Source: Flavobacteriaceae bacterium
Lineage (GTDB): Bacteria > Bacteroidota > Bacteroidia > Flavobacteriales > Flavobacteriaceae
Direction: 5' to 3'
Assembly (NCBI GenBank): GCA_028279515.1
Contig: JANQNQ010000011.1
Coordinates: forward strand, 62,001 to 126,000
DNA: 64,000 nt
This document shows positions 41,694 to 51,645 of the stretch, piece after piece; the stretch's first letter is position 1, and every line of letters starts with the position of its first letter. The translations under genes were made by a program, and so were the position numbers. The notes below the pieces were generated by a model that did not search any database, was not told where the DNA came from, and was given only the letters and a program-made list of their open reading frames with translations.

Positions 41694-42485
41694 TCACTCT
41701 GTCAATGTCACAGTTCTTTTCACTTTATTAAAAGGACCAGTGATTGGATTGCCATGAACATCTAGCAATTCTAGTTGAATTGTTACTTCGCCTTTTGGAA
41801 GTCCTTTAATTATGTAAGGCGCCCATTCTGTAATTAAAAATTCTTCACCGTTGACGGTAGCTTTAACCTTATTTCCGTTTTCGGAAAGGGTGGTGTTCAA
41901 TACGAAGAAATCTAATAAAAGGTTCTCTGTGTCTTTACCAGCATAGGTTCCTTTTGGCCGGCTGTAGATCAATGTAGGTTCCTCCATCTTCAATCCTATG
42001 TTGTCCTTAGCACCAGCACCTACTGTCAACTTTTTAACCACAACTGAGTTTTCATTTTTAACCGATTCATGGTACGAACGACTCAAGAAGGCCACCAAGT
42101 GATGTACACCGTTGGGAACGTCTTTGGAGAAGCTGGGTTCATAGTGAGCTGAATACGGTTGGTTGTTTAGAATAAAATGGATGTGTTGTCCTTTCCCAGA
42201 ATTTGCCAGTTTATTGGAGTTTGGGCCACCAGTTTGGGCACCAAGCTCATAGTTTTCTACTTCAAAAGTAAAGGCTACACTTCCTTCGGCTATGCTATCA
42301 GTACTGCTGGGTTCTTGCAATCGCAATGCGGCATCTGAGTAAGAAGGTGAATCCTTAAGTTTTTCGATTGTGATCTTCTCTGGTTGATCAGCTTGGACGC
42401 TTTCTTTAGCTTTTGGTTGTTCCTTGCACGAAGTGGTTACGATGGCCATGAGAAGCAAGGTTTTAATAAGATTTGACGTATTCAT
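41694..42485 (-). CDS. His-rich lipoprotein, probably under metal control
   Basis: 263 residues. The lipobox TTSC makes Cys20 the lipid site. The central part holds six His within 39 residues: His101, His103 (GQHIHF), His114 (YSAHYE), His128-His129 (GVHHLVAF) and His139 (SYHES). A C-terminal beta domain follows (ITEWAPYIIKGLPKGEVTIQLELLDVHGNP). The promoter carries an operator almost identical to that of the CobW-type GTPase at 44391, so I infer a metal-related role, perhaps zinc binding at the outer membrane or in the periplasm. No named family was recognised. Confidence 0.72.
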   Translation of the reverse strand: MNTSNLIKTLLLMAIVTTSCKEQPKAKESVQADQPEKITIEKLKDSPSYSDAALRLQEPSSTDSIAEGSVAFTFEVENYELGAQTGGPNSNKLANSGKGQHIHFILNNQPYSAHYEPSFSKDVPNGVHHLVAFLSRSYHESVKNENSVVVKKLTVGAGAKDNIGLKMEEPTLIYSRPKGTYAGKDTENLLLDFFVLNTTLSENGNKVKATVNGEEFLITEWAPYIIKGLPKGEVTIQLELLDVHGNPITGPFNKVKRTVTLTE

Positions 42486-42603
42486 TTCTATGGTTTTTAG
42501 TATTGATTTTCCTTGTGGTTTTGTATGGATGTTATTTAAACATAAGTCTTAGAATAGGCCATTAATCGTCTTAGCCATTAAGACTTTAATTTTTCATCTC
42601 TTA

Positions 42604-42647
42604 CAAATGTAGTTTAAAAGACATCTAAATGCAACTCAGTTGCATTT
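42604..42647 (-). promoter_or_regulatory. Zur-like operator on a TAnnTTTG promoter (lipoprotein gene)
   Basis: Perfect 21-bp palindrome at 42627-42647 (AAATGCAACT, one base, AGTTGCATTT). On the minus strand the TTG of its second arm and TACATTTG (42604-42611) are 21 bases apart, so the operator overlaps the -33 element. The same architecture is found at 45637-45683. Fur-family Zur proteins bind palindromes of this type; that Zur is the regulator is inferred. Confidence 0.72.
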
Positions 42648-42773
42648 GACCAGAAGGTGTTGAGGAATGAGCAGGCGATACTGGCCTCAGCGCGGAGAAG
42701 AGTTTTCCTGAATATAAGTTATAAGGTTTTGGCTGTGGTGGGTATATTCAATGATGCGCTTTGGGGATGACTT

Positions 42774-43307
42774 TTACTTTTTCTTAGGCCTGAATGGCTT
42801 TATTACATCTTCATTGCATTCTAAAAAGGGACCGTCCATTAGATCGATACAATAGGGGATGGCAGGAAAAACTGCATCTAAACATTCTCTGATTGACTTT
42901 GGTTTTCCGGGTAGATTTATAATGAGACTGCTTCCTCTAAGCCCAGCAGTTTGTCTTGAAAGAATAGCGGTTGGCACAAACTTCAATGATTCGGCTCTCA
43001 TCAGTTCACCAAAACCTGGCATCATTCTATCACAAACAGCTTCGGTGGCCTCCGGTGTGACATCTCTTTTAGCTGGGCCGGTACCTCCTGTTGTGATCAC
43101 CAGGCAGCATTTTTCGTTATCGACCATATCGATAAGGGTGCTTTCAATCGTTAGCTGTTCATCTGGGACTATTTTATAAACTTCCTTCCATGCTGAAGTA
43201 AGGTAGATATTTAGCGTATCAATAATGGCTTTTCCGCTTATATCCTCATAAATACCTGCGCTTGCTCTATCACTGACAGTAACGATTCCAATTTTGGCTG
43301 TGGACAT
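42774..43307 (-). CDS. mog: Molybdopterin adenylyltransferase (MogA/MoaB-like)
   Basis: 177 residues. It adenylates molybdopterin before molybdenum insertion. Motifs: GIVTVSDRASAG, VITTGGTGPAKRDVTPEAT (phosphate and adenine binding), GFGELMRAESLKFVPTAILSRQTAGLRGSSLIINLPGKPKSI. The TTGGTG and LPG(K/S)P signatures are diagnostic. No other molybdenum cofactor genes are here, though the CobW-like protein downstream in the same run could be linked by co-location only. It precedes nothing in operon spacing. Confidence 0.88.
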   Translation of the reverse strand: MSTAKIGIVTVSDRASAGIYEDISGKAIIDTLNIYLTSAWKEVYKIVPDEQLTIESTLIDMVDNEKCCLVITTGGTGPAKRDVTPEATEAVCDRMMPGFGELMRAESLKFVPTAILSRQTAGLRGSSLIINLPGKPKSIRECLDAVFPAIPYCIDLMDGPFLECNEDVIKPFRPKKK

Positions 43308-43313
43308 ATTTTT

Positions 43314-43688
43314 CTAAGCTGCTTTTCGTAAGATTTTCTCCATTTTACGTCCTTTCGCCAATTCATCAATCAATTTTTCAAGGCGCCTGCATTGTTTATA
43401 CACCTCAAATTCATCTTCTATTTCTTCAATCCGATAGCCACAGACTACTCCTTTGATCAAGTACGCGTTGGGATGTATGTTTGCTTCTTGAAAAAAAGTT
43501 CCAAAAGTTACTTTTTCTTCAATAAGGGTATTTACTTTACTTTCATCAAAACCAGTGAACCATTCTATTACTTGGTGGAGTTCTTCCTTTGTTCTGCCAT
43601 TCTTTACCAGTCTATTCAAATAATGTGGATAGATTGATGCAAATATCATATTTGCAACTTGTTCATTTTTTTCCGTTGTAACTTTCAT
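43314..43688 (-). CDS. DUF2200 family protein
   Basis: 124 residues from the ATG at 43688; the longer frame from 43727 is not in the family pattern. MIFASIYPHYLNRLVKNGRTKEELHQVIEWFTGFDESKVNTLIEEKVTFGTFFQEANIHPNAYLIKGVVCGYRIEEIEDEF, then CRRLEKLIDELAKGRKMEKILRK, matches the DUF2200 plan including the LIDELAKG signature. The family has no known function. It lies 6 bases upstream of the mog gene on the same strand. Confidence 0.83.
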   Translation of the reverse strand: MKVTTEKNEQVANMIFASIYPHYLNRLVKNGRTKEELHQVIEWFTGFDESKVNTLIEEKVTFGTFFQEANIHPNAYLIKGVVCGYRIEEIEDEFEVYKQCRRLEKLIDELAKGRKMEKILRKAA

Positions 43689-43785
43689 TTTGTTAGGTTT
43701 AATTTTTAATCTACTCCCTGAATCCACTCATTCATGTAATTCACAAATTACAATTGTTCCTTTTCAGGACAGTCTTTCAAGAATG

Positions 43786-44271
43786 CTAAGTGTCGTTGAT
43801 GTTAATTTCAGAAATATCCAATCGCATTTTGAGCATATGTTTCTTATAACCCACTTTTTCATAGGCTTTGATGGCAGGTACGTTATCGTTGTAGACCTCT
43901 AGTCGCACTTCTGCTATATTCTTTGACTTGGCCCAGCGTAACATCTCGTTCATGACCAATTGACTTATGCCTTTGCCTCGATGTTCTGGTTTCACATACA
44001 TAAACCCAATATAGGCGTAGAAATCAAATTTTTGAAAAGATTTTGACCTTTGGATTTTGACATATCCAGATCCTACGATTTCATCATTAATTACGGCTAC
44101 TATCACCTCGACATCGATCGCCTGAATCATCGCTTTGATGTCATAGTAACTAATGCGATCTGCCTTCAAGGTTGGTTCAAATGGCCGTTCTGCAGCAATG
44201 ATCCCTTGCTCAAACCCAAGTAGAATATCGAGGTCTTCCAGATTGGCGGGTCTTAAAACGATTTCTTCCAT
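43786..44271 (-). CDS. GNAT family N-acetyltransferase
   Basis: 161 residues. The acetyl-CoA binding core is visible: YIGFMYVKPEHRGKGISQLVMNEMLRWAKSKNIAEVRLEVYNDNVPAIKAYEKVGYKKHMLKMRLDIS, with the R-G-K-G pyrophosphate loop. The N-terminal half carries the acceptor site and cannot be assigned. The gene is separate from its neighbours by about 100 bases on each side. Confidence 0.88.
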   Translation of the reverse strand: MEEIVLRPANLEDLDILLGFEQGIIAAERPFEPTLKADRISYYDIKAMIQAIDVEVIVAVINDEIVGSGYVKIQRSKSFQKFDFYAYIGFMYVKPEHRGKGISQLVMNEMLRWAKSKNIAEVRLEVYNDNVPAIKAYEKVGYKKHMLKMRLDISEININDT

Positions 44272-44390
44272 ACAGCTAAATTAAAAGGCATATAATAAAT
44301 ATAGCAAAAAATGCCGTTTGGAGATGTTAAGCGTATTAGAATTATTGCGTCAAAGGTCTTAGCCCAGACTCATAGTTGTAACTTGTATTT

Positions 44391-45605
44391 TTATTGAAAA
44401 TAGGCTCGTTGAACTGGCCAATTATCATCGTAGCCGTCTTTCCATTTTTGAGTTTCTAATTCTACTTCGGTAGACAAACAAGCGTCAAGTTCGGCTCTAA
44501 TAAGTTCTTCATCCATTTCTTGACCGATAAATACAATTTCATTTTTTCGATCGCCAAAATCTTTATCCCAACCTGTTTCAATGTGCGTTTGATTTTCAAC
44601 AAATGCCAAAAACTGAATTCGCTCTTCAAAAGGCATGCTACTCCACCAAACTCCTGCACTGTCTGCTTTTAGTGAACCTCCTGCCTGACTCCATACCAAT
44701 GCCTGCTCAGGCCGAGATGCTACCCAGAATAAACCTTTGCTTCGTATAATACTGCTTGGAAATTTATACCGTACATAACTCCAGAATCGCTCTGGATCAA
44801 AAGGTTTTTTACTTCGATAAACAAATGACGATATTCCGTATTCTTCAGTTTCTGGGGTGTGTTCGCTTTTATTGAGTTCTTCAATCCAGCCAGCACTTTG
44901 TTCGGCTTCTTCAAAATCAAATAGACCGGTGTTTAAAATTTCTTTTGGTTGAACTTTGCTAAAGCTCGATTCAAGAATTCGTGCAGAAGGATTCAGTTTA
45001 TGAATGGTGGCTTTCAATACTTCAAGATGTTCTTTTGTTACCAAGTCTGTTTTGTTCAGAATGATAACATTGGCAAATTCTATTTGGTCAGTTAGTAGAT
45101 TGACAATGGTACGATAATCCCCTTCTATATCTGTTAACTCTCTATCCATCAGTGTTTCGGGGCTGCCAAAATCTTTAAAGAAGTTAAATGCATCTACCAC
45201 CGTTACCATGGTGTCAACATAGCTGAAGCGCGAAAGGTCAATGTCATTTTCTTCATCTACAAAAGAGAATGTCTGGGCAACGGGGACAGGTTCGCTTATA
45301 CCTGTACTTTCGATAAGTAGATAATCGAATCGGTTTTCTTTGGCCAAACGCTCCACTTCAACCATCAGGTCTTCACGCAGGGTACAACAGATACATCCAT
45401 TGCTCATTTCAACGAGCTTTTCTTCTGTACGCGAAAGGGTGTTTTCACTTTTCACCAATTCGGCATCTACGTTGACCTCGCTCATATCATTGACAATAAC
45501 GGCTACTTTCAACCCTTCTTTGTTGTGTAATACGTGGTTTAGTAAAGTCGTTTTTCCCGCTCCAAGAAATCCGCTTAAAACGGTAACTGGTAATTTAGTA
45601 TCCAT
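44391..45605 (-). CDS. CobW/COG0523 family GTPase (putative zinc chaperone)
   Basis: 404 residues. P-loop [13 protein letters not shown] (12-24), metal-binding motif Cys71-Ile-Cys73-Cys74 in [17 protein letters not shown]-type [17 protein letters not shown], and NKTD (184-187) in ILNKTDLV. The C-terminal CobW_C domain ([23 protein letters not shown]) is complete. COG0523 proteins deliver zinc and related metals to target enzymes when metal is scarce, and many are controlled by Zur. The promoter here carries a 27-bp Zur-like palindrome, which fits that role. It is monocistronic by spacing. Confidence 0.9.
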   Translation of the reverse strand: MDTKLPVTVLSGFLGAGKTTLLNHVLHNKEGLKVAVIVNDMSEVNVDAELVKSENTLSRTEEKLVEMSNGCICCTLREDLMVEVERLAKENRFDYLLIESTGISEPVPVAQTFSFVDEENDIDLSRFSYVDTMVTVVDAFNFFKDFGSPETLMDRELTDIEGDYRTIVNLLTDQIEFANVIILNKTDLVTKEHLEVLKATIHKLNPSARILESSFSKVQPKEILNTGLFDFEEAEQSAGWIEELNKSEHTPETEEYGISSFVYRSKKPFDPERFWSYVRYKFPSSIIRSKGLFWVASRPEQALVWSQAGGSLKADSAGVWWSSMPFEERIQFLAFVENQTHIETGWDKDFGDRKNEIVFIGQEMDEELIRAELDACLSTEVELETQKWKDGYDDNWPVQRAYFQ

Positions 45606-45636
45606 ATTTTGAGTTGCATTGATTGCTGTAATGTTG

Positions 45637-45683
45637 CAAAAATAGCCCTAAATAATTCTAAATGCAACTGAGTTGCATTTAGA
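45637..45683 (-). promoter_or_regulatory. Zur-like operator and promoter of the CobW-type gene
   Basis: A perfect inverted repeat of 27 bases at 45657-45683 (arms TCTAAATGCAACT and AGTTGCATTTAGA around one G). On the minus strand the TTG of its second arm is 20 bases before TATTTTTG (45637-45644), so it covers the -33 element. A half site (AGTTGCATT) also lies close to the start codon at 45612-45620. It is the near twin of 42627-42647. Confidence 0.75.
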
Positions 45684-45828
45684 ATTGAACTATAAGAAAA
45701 TGTATACTTTGATTGAGGAGTATTGAAGTCACTCGTTTTTAAAGAAGATATGCTTTGCGCTGGATTAAAATATGTGTTTTGGGTTAAGCTAAATGACTGT
45801 AAGGGCTGGAGACCCGGTAGAGTGGACT

Positions 45829-47466
45829 TTATTGTTTGACAAATTTGATAACTGCTTGTGCGTTTAAAGTTTTGATTTTCACATAATAAATACCACTGCC
45901 CATCCCTGTGACATCAATGGCTGCATCAGTTGAAGTTAAAACCAATTGACCAGTGACTGCATAAAATGAAACACTTTTAACGGTATTGGGTTCAATATTT
46001 TTCAGAAAAACCAATGACGTACTCGGATTGGGATATAAGACAATGTTCTCTTCGGAAAAGTCATCGGTTGATAGAGCCGATTGGTATTCAAAGGCACCTA
46101 TGTCTAAGGTATTTACTATTTGTTTTACGCTACCATTTGTGTGCATTACATATTCATTCAGCACATCATTATCTGGAAGATGGATGGCCGGAATGGCACT
46201 GCCTTCATCAATCAATGGAGAAGTATCTGTTAGGGTGAAGTCTTGGTTGGCAAAATTGACAAACAATGGGTCTGAGCCATTTAGATTATTTCCTTGGTCG
46301 TTTACAGTACCTGACGCACCATGGGAATCTACCCAGTTTGATTTGATCCAATTATACTGAAGATTTAAGGTACCATCACCATTGATCATTGCCATAGAAC
46401 TTCCACTGCTGCTTGTGTAGACCACATTGTTGAATGCATTCATGGTTTCATCCACAGTTGAGAGACGTGCCAAGGTCGTATTTGAATTTCTTGTGGAAAT
46501 TACTGTGTTATTATAGAAATAGAGATTCCCTTTTCTATATTGAGAAGTCGTTCCATTATCACCCCCATAATGTAGTACTTGAGAGTTTCCGGCTCCATCC
46601 GGTTCTATGAGAATGTTTCCATACACATAGGTGGTTGCGTAGGAGGGGGCGTTGTACAATGCTGAAGCCCCAGATTCAACAAGGTCCAATTGACGATTGC
46701 CACTTTCAATCCAATTATATCGAACTACAAGCCCGGCAGACCTATCTTTAAGATTATTACCTAAGGCGCCTGATCTCAAAGGACCAAATCTGTTATATTC
46801 ATAGGTAATCCCCAGCGCTTCTGTATACGTATTGTGCTCGAAAATTCTTCCAACAATACCATTGTCATAAATGTAATTATTAGCTATAAGAATATCCTTT
46901 GTTTGTCCGCCATTAGCACCTATAAAAATGCCATTCCCAGCGTCATGAATGATACAATCCCGAATAATTATGTGTTCTCCTTTTTCAATGTATACTGCAG
47001 CAGCGTTATTAGAATAGGTGTCTGTCTGGCCATTATCTGTGGTGAAGTTGTAGGCGGGTCGTGCTGATCTTAGTTCCAAATTCTCAATAGTGATATAGCT
47101 CGGCAAGCCATCGGCGGGCACGCTAGAGCCACCGATCTTGATAAGCCCTCTTACTTCATTCCAATAATTTAAATATGTTGGAGTGACGGCCCCATCACCA
47201 TCAATAATCGGTTTTTGACCGCTTGGGCCGCTAACGCCAATGATTTCGATTCTATTCTGTGCGGTTCCTTGTGCATTGACCACCCATTTTTCATAGTAAG
47301 GGGTACTTTTCCAATGGATATAAATTTTATCTCCGGCTTGTAACGCATCCCAAGGAACTGCAGCAATACTAGCTAGGGGTTGTCCGGGGCCCACATGATA
47401 GTCTGTGGCAAACAAAAGATTACATGATAGGAGTAGACATAAGGGAATAGATAAGAATAACCTCAT
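45829..47466 (-). CDS. Secreted beta-helix protein with type IX sorting domain (type A)
   Basis: 545 residues. Signal peptide 1-20 (NLLFA). A right-handed parallel beta-helix fills residues about 100-420: ITIENLELRSARPAYNF, HIIIRDCIIHDAGNGIFIGANGGQTKDILIANNYIYDNGIVG, repeated N-x-I-x-x-N turns. The C-terminal 75 residues are a T9SS type A sorting domain (IVLYPNPSTSLVFLKN to GIYYVKIKTLNAQAVIKFVKQ). Beta-helix proteins of this plan include alginate and pectate lyases and glycan binders; no catalytic residues were assigned. It is exported to the surface by the T9SS. Confidence 0.86.
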   Translation of the reverse strand: MRLFLSIPLCLLLSCNLLFATDYHVGPGQPLASIAAVPWDALQAGDKIYIHWKSTPYYEKWVVNAQGTAQNRIEIIGVSGPSGQKPIIDGDGAVTPTYLNYWNEVRGLIKIGGSSVPADGLPSYITIENLELRSARPAYNFTTDNGQTDTYSNNAAAVYIEKGEHIIIRDCIIHDAGNGIFIGANGGQTKDILIANNYIYDNGIVGRIFEHNTYTEALGITYEYNRFGPLRSGALGNNLKDRSAGLVVRYNWIESGNRQLDLVESGASALYNAPSYATTYVYGNILIEPDGAGNSQVLHYGGDNGTTSQYRKGNLYFYNNTVISTRNSNTTLARLSTVDETMNAFNNVVYTSSSGSSMAMINGDGTLNLQYNWIKSNWVDSHGASGTVNDQGNNLNGSDPLFVNFANQDFTLTDTSPLIDEGSAIPAIHLPDNDVLNEYVMHTNGSVKQIVNTLDIGAFEYQSALSTDDFSEENIVLYPNPSTSLVFLKNIEPNTVKSVSFYAVTGQLVLTSTDAAIDVTGMGSGIYYVKIKTLNAQAVIKFVKQ

Positions 47467-47694
47467 AATATTTAGATTAGGGGTTATGCACGCGAGGTAG
47501 CATAAGGTTATAGGTAGGTTACTTGATGTTCTAAGATAATGAATTTAAGGGAATTAAGGGTTGGTGGGTTTGGAGTAGGAGAAGTTTAGTGCGGAAAATG
47601 ATCTTGTATAACCGTCAGTTAAGAGTTTTGAGTCACCGTTTTTTCAATTAAGCTAAATCTGCGAGGTCTAGAGACCTAACAAAGCAGGTTGTTT

Positions 47695-48243
47695 TCATTT
47701 CCCAACTTGTTTACGAACCCATGTAAGTATAACACTTGCTCCTACAGCCATGAATACTACAAGGCCATTAAATATGATATCATGCATGTCAAATATTCGA
47801 CTTGGTATTAGTATCTGAATACATTCATCTAAAACACCAATTGTAAAGGTTGTTATAAATGCGTACAAGGCAGGTTTGAGAGTCTGATTTTTCTGAGTTG
47901 TCCGTTCAACTAGTGCTTTGTGAATAAAAATTGCCAGCACACTATATTCAATCAGGTGACTACGCTCGGGAAGTCCCAATCTAAGAAAAAAGACGAGGTA
48001 GACAGCCATGAGTCCTAACCAAATTGTAAGCTCGGTCTTGCTCGGTTGGATTTTTAATCCATGTGAAAAAATAGTGACTCCGACAAGGGACATACCAATT
48101 AGAAAAATAAAAGCCTGAATATTTTGATTAGCAAGGATCTTCTGAAGCGGACGTCCCATGACAAGCGTAGAAAAGATTGTGACTAAAACAATTAAGGCAT
48201 ATATCCAAAGTCGCTTTTCTCGAGGTGATTTGAATAGAGCCAT
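47695..48243 (-). CDS. VanZ family protein
   Basis: 182 residues with five to six predicted membrane helices. The VanZ-like pattern is present: RSHLIEYSVLAIFIHKAL, then GVLDECIQILIPSRIFDMHDIIFNGLVVFMAVGAS. The conserved Glu (LIEYS) and the E-x-x-Q-x-x-x-P-x-R-x-x-x-x-D-x-x-x-N signature of the VanZ fold are clear. Function in Bacteroidota is unknown; VanZ of enterococci gives slight teicoplanin resistance. The 229-base gap downstream (47467-47694) shows no gene and no clear terminator. Confidence 0.82.
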   Translation of the reverse strand: MALFKSPREKRLWIYALIVLVTIFSTLVMGRPLQKILANQNIQAFIFLIGMSLVGVTIFSHGLKIQPSKTELTIWLGLMAVYLVFFLRLGLPERSHLIEYSVLAIFIHKALVERTTQKNQTLKPALYAFITTFTIGVLDECIQILIPSRIFDMHDIIFNGLVVFMAVGASVILTWVRKQVGK

Positions 48244-48301
48244 AAGTTTTTCACTTCGTTATTATAAGATTGTTATTCCTCAATATTATTCAAAGTTACT
48301 A

Positions 48302-48319
48302 TATAAACATAGCCAATTT
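48302..48319. repeat. 18-bp repeat copy (left) TATAAACATAGCCAATTT
   Basis: Identical 18-bp sequence to 55539-55556, both in the same orientation and both upstream of a minus-strand gene. A third, weaker copy is at 23017-23034. The two identical copies lie on either side of the block 48363-55516, which holds the BNR protein and the AT-rich single-gene array. Confidence 0.6.
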
Positions 48320-48362
48320 TCGGTGACTAATAATTAATGCCTTTATCTATTGTATCGTTGCC

Positions 48363-51300
48363 CTAATTCTTTTCAATAATAAGTGCTGGGATATTTAATG
48401 ATTTGTACAGGTTGTTATAGGCATTCATCTCAGTATTTATAATCGCATCTCTCTCATCTTTATATACTTTCCAATCATTCATAAGGTCACGAAAGCGTTC
48501 TTTGGCACCTGAAGTCACTTTTGGATCGGCCTGGTCTATATAGTGTAAGAGTTGTATGAGCTGTGAATTGAGTTTGTTGTTAAAATTGATCACATCCTGA
48601 AATGTTTTCTGCTTCTCTTGTATTAGGTTCTCTTCCCAACTATTGATACGCTCTTGTAGTTCTTCTCCTTTTTCAATCAGTGCCTCTGCCTTGTCATTTC
48701 CCTTTAAAAGTTTGGCATAACGGGTCAGTTGTGTTTTCGCAGAGCGCATTTGGTTGACAGATTCATGCATGTCTTTTAAGGTGTTTTCTATGCGGACCAG
48801 CATGTCTTGCTGTTCTGCAAAATCTTCTTGAGTGGATTGAATTGCTGGATTTGGAAGAATGACTGCAGTAGTTTCTACGGTTTCTCCTTCTAGCGATAAG
48901 CGCAATGTATACTTTCCTGGCGCAACGCTAGACCCAGAATGCCCTCCAAAGACAAAAACCTTATCAATGGCAGGAATGGCTTCCCGATCAAAATTCCAAG
49001 TAAACCTATGGTATCCTCTTTTTGAAGGTAAAACCTCAGGTTTGGATGGTCCGCCTGGCCACGATTTAAAGTCTTTTGGTTTTTTATTGGTATATGATCT
49101 GATGACTTTTGCTCCTTGTAAAATATCTAATTTCAGATCCAAGGTATCCGCATCTTTGTCCAAATAATAATCGAAGGTGACGCCGCTTTTAGGATTAAGG
49201 CCTTGACCAACCGCTTTGGAAGTTCCCCCAAAAATGCGATAACTCGCTTTTGGCTCAAAGAGTTGAACCGCTTTGTTCTCTGTGGTCATATTTTGAAGAA
49301 CGCCTAAATCGTCCAGTATCCAGAATCCACGCCCCGAAGTGGCTGCGACCAGATCATTGTCTTGTATGGTCAGATCATTGATGGCAACGACTGGTAAATT
49401 GAGGTCGAGACGTTGCCAGAAAGTACCATCATCATTAGAAACATATAATCCTGTTTCGGTTCCTGCATAAAGCAAACCCTTTCTTTTTTTATCAGCACGC
49501 ACCACGCGAACGAATCCATTGGGGTCATCTAAGCCGTTGACAATTTTAGTCCACGTTTTTCCGTAGTTATTCGTTTTAAACACGTACGAATTGAGGTCCA
49601 GCGATTTGTATCGCATTACCACCACATAAGCCACTGCCGGGTCGTGTTCAGAGATATCAATGCTGTTGATAATTCCATCCGAAATACCTTTTGGAGTAAT
49701 GTTGTCCCAATTTGAGCCTCCATTTCTAGTAATATGCAACAAGCCATCATCTGTACCTACATAGAGCACACCTTCTTCGTGCTGAGATTCTACTAAAGCA
49801 GTAATCGTATTGTAGTTTTCTCCACCGGCAGCTTCGTTGGTATACGGACCTCCACCAGGACCATGTTTGTCTTTTTCGTTTTTGGTCAAATCAGGACTAA
49901 CTGTGGTCCAACTCGTTCCTCCATCTGTTGTTTTAAACACTACATTTCCAGCGTGATAAATGGTATTTCTATCGTGGGGAGATGAAATGATAGGAGCATT
50001 CCAATTGTAGCGATATTTTGAATCTTTTGGTGCTATACTCAATCCCAGCTCAGGGTATTCTTTGATGGATTTCTGCTCTCTAGACGACTTTGTCCACTTG
50101 CTGATATTTCCTTGATAGGTTCCTCCGTACACTGTTTCAGGATTGTCTGGGTCAAAGGCGATAAAAGCACTTTCTCCACCAGCCACAGAATACCAATCCT
50201 TCCAATCGATTCCTCCATCATTGGTGCGACTTGCAATTGCAATGGCCGAATTGTCTTGTTGTCCGCCATACACATTATAGGGAACCAAGTTGTCGGTGAT
50301 CACACGATAAAATTGAGCAGTAGCCTGATTCTGTTGCGTGCTCCAACTTTTTCCACCGTTAAAAGAAATATTGGCGCCACCGTCATTCGAGTTGATGAGG
50401 TTTTTGTTGTCATATGGATTGATCCATAGATGGTGATTGTCCCCATGCGGGACAGGAATATTGGTAAAACTTTTTCCGCCATCAATAGATTTCATCACGG
50501 GTGCATTTAAAACATACACTATGTTCTCATTTTGTGGATCCGCAAAGATTTCCATATAATACCAAGAGCGAGCTATATTTACGCGGTTACTGTTTACTTG
50601 CTTCCACTTTTTTCCTGCGTCATCAGAACGATACACACCGCCTTTTTTACCTTCTGCTTCAATGACCGCAAAAACCCGTTCTGGATTTGCTCTTGAGACT
50701 GAAACCCCAGATTTACCAAAGTCTTTTGGCAAGCCTTCTTTCATTTTAGTCCAAGTATCACCACCATTTGTAGATTTGTATAATCCTGAATGTTCTCCAC
50801 CAGATTCAATGATCCATGGATAACGACGATGTTGCCACATAGCAGCGTACAAAATTCGCGGATTTGTCATGTCCATCGACAAGGAAGAAGCGCCTGTGGT
50901 TGAGTTGATAAACAGCACTCGCTCCCAAGTTTTACCTCCGTCAACGCTTCGGTAAATTCCTCGTTCATTGGTGGGCGCATATTGCGCCCCTTGCGCGGCT
51001 ACATACATAATATCTGGGTTTGAAGGGTGAATGATCACATCTGAAATATGACGTGCTCTTTCCAATCCTAAGTGTACCCATGTCTTTCCGGCGTCCGTAG
51101 ATTTATATACACCATCACCCATGGATGTCATTACACCACGAGCGGCATGTTCTCCCATACCTACAACCACTACATTGGGATCACTTTCAGACACGGCAAT
51201 AGCACCAACAGATCCTGTTTTAAAGAATTTATCTGAAATGTTTTTCCAAGTAATGCCATCGTCGGTAGTTTTATAAACACCGCCACCTGTAGAACCCATA

Positions 51301-51506
51301 TAATAGGTGTGAGGCTGCCCAATGACTCCAGTAGAAGCCACACTTCTACCACCTCTATACGGACCAATATTTCGCCATTTTAAACCATGAAACAACGAAT
51401 CGGTTAGTTTTAAAACGGGCTCTTTGGTTTTCTTTTTTCTTTTTTGTGCATGATTGGTCAAAGGGAGGAAAAACAGGCAAATAAGGAGTAGTTGTAGTGT
51501 TTTCAT
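48363..51506 (-). CDS. Large secreted BNR/VPS10-type beta-propeller protein
   Basis: 1047 residues with a signal peptide (residues about 1-20). Over ten BNR-type repeats with the Ser-x-Asp-x-Gly-x-x-Trp pattern ([61 protein letters not shown]) form one or two ten-bladed propellers, as in sortilin/VPS10-like and sialidase-like proteins. A beta-sandwich and a coiled-coil helical tail (residues about 905-1030) follow. The family in Flavobacteriia is widespread and probably acts in surface or periplasmic binding; a glycosidase activity is not shown. No C-terminal sorting signal was found. Confidence 0.85.
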   Translation of the reverse strand: MKTLQLLLICLFFLPLTNHAQKRKKKTKEPVLKLTDSLFHGLKWRNIGPYRGGRSVASTGVIGQPHTYYMGSTGGGVYKTTDDGITWKNISDKFFKTGSVGAIAVSESDPNVVVVGMGEHAARGVMTSMGDGVYKSTDAGKTWVHLGLERARHISDVIIHPSNPDIMYVAAQGAQYAPTNERGIYRSVDGGKTWERVLFINSTTGASSLSMDMTNPRILYAAMWQHRRYPWIIESGGEHSGLYKSTNGGDTWTKMKEGLPKDFGKSGVSVSRANPERVFAVIEAEGKKGGVYRSDDAGKKWKQVNSNRVNIARSWYYMEIFADPQNENIVYVLNAPVMKSIDGGKSFTNIPVPHGDNHHLWINPYDNKNLINSNDGGANISFNGGKSWSTQQNQATAQFYRVITDNLVPYNVYGGQQDNSAIAIASRTNDGGIDWKDWYSVAGGESAFIAFDPDNPETVYGGTYQGNISKWTKSSREQKSIKEYPELGLSIAPKDSKYRYNWNAPIISSPHDRNTIYHAGNVVFKTTDGGTSWTTVSPDLTKNEKDKHGPGGGPYTNEAAGGENYNTITALVESQHEEGVLYVGTDDGLLHITRNGGSNWDNITPKGISDGIINSIDISEHDPAVAYVVVMRYKSLDLNSYVFKTNNYGKTWTKIVNGLDDPNGFVRVVRADKKRKGLLYAGTETGLYVSNDDGTFWQRLDLNLPVVAINDLTIQDNDLVAATSGRGFWILDDLGVLQNMTTENKAVQLFEPKASYRIFGGTSKAVGQGLNPKSGVTFDYYLDKDADTLDLKLDILQGAKVIRSYTNKKPKDFKSWPGGPSKPEVLPSKRGYHRFTWNFDREAIPAIDKVFVFGGHSGSSVAPGKYTLRLSLEGETVETTAVILPNPAIQSTQEDFAEQQDMLVRIENTLKDMHESVNQMRSAKTQLTRYAKLLKGNDKAEALIEKGEELQERINSWEENLIQEKQKTFQDVINFNNKLNSQLIQLLHYIDQADPKVTSGAKERFRDLMNDWKVYKDERDAIINTEMNAYNNLYKSLNIPALIIEKN

Positions 51507-51582
51507 GTAGTTGTTTTAATGCATGATTATAATGAAGTACAACGATATGTATTTGGTTTGTTGCGTTTGCACTAAGGTAGCA

Positions 51583-51637
51583 AATCTGCAATGAATTCCG
51601 ATTAGGAATTCAGCCGCAATGAACTATAGACGTTGTT
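51583..51637. repeat. Cassette-type spacer, copy D (inverted repeat)
   Basis: Lies 3' of the S41 gene at 51646. Contains a perfect TGAATTCC / GGAATTCA stem (51592-51599 with 51605-51612) followed by GCCGCAATGAACTATAG and CGTTGTTG, a tail shared with the spacers at 54278 and 54924. Confidence 0.6.
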
Positions 51638-51645
51638 GTAAGTAG

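Noticed and set aside
47664-47677. AGGTCT/AGACCT inverted repeat near the VanZ stop as a terminator
   Set aside because: The arms are only six bases with a 2-base loop and no T-run follows, so a terminator call is not supported.
48363-51506. Glycosyl hydrolase or sialidase activity for the BNR protein
   Set aside because: BNR repeats alone do not show catalysis; no sialidase Arg triad or FRIP motif was identified.
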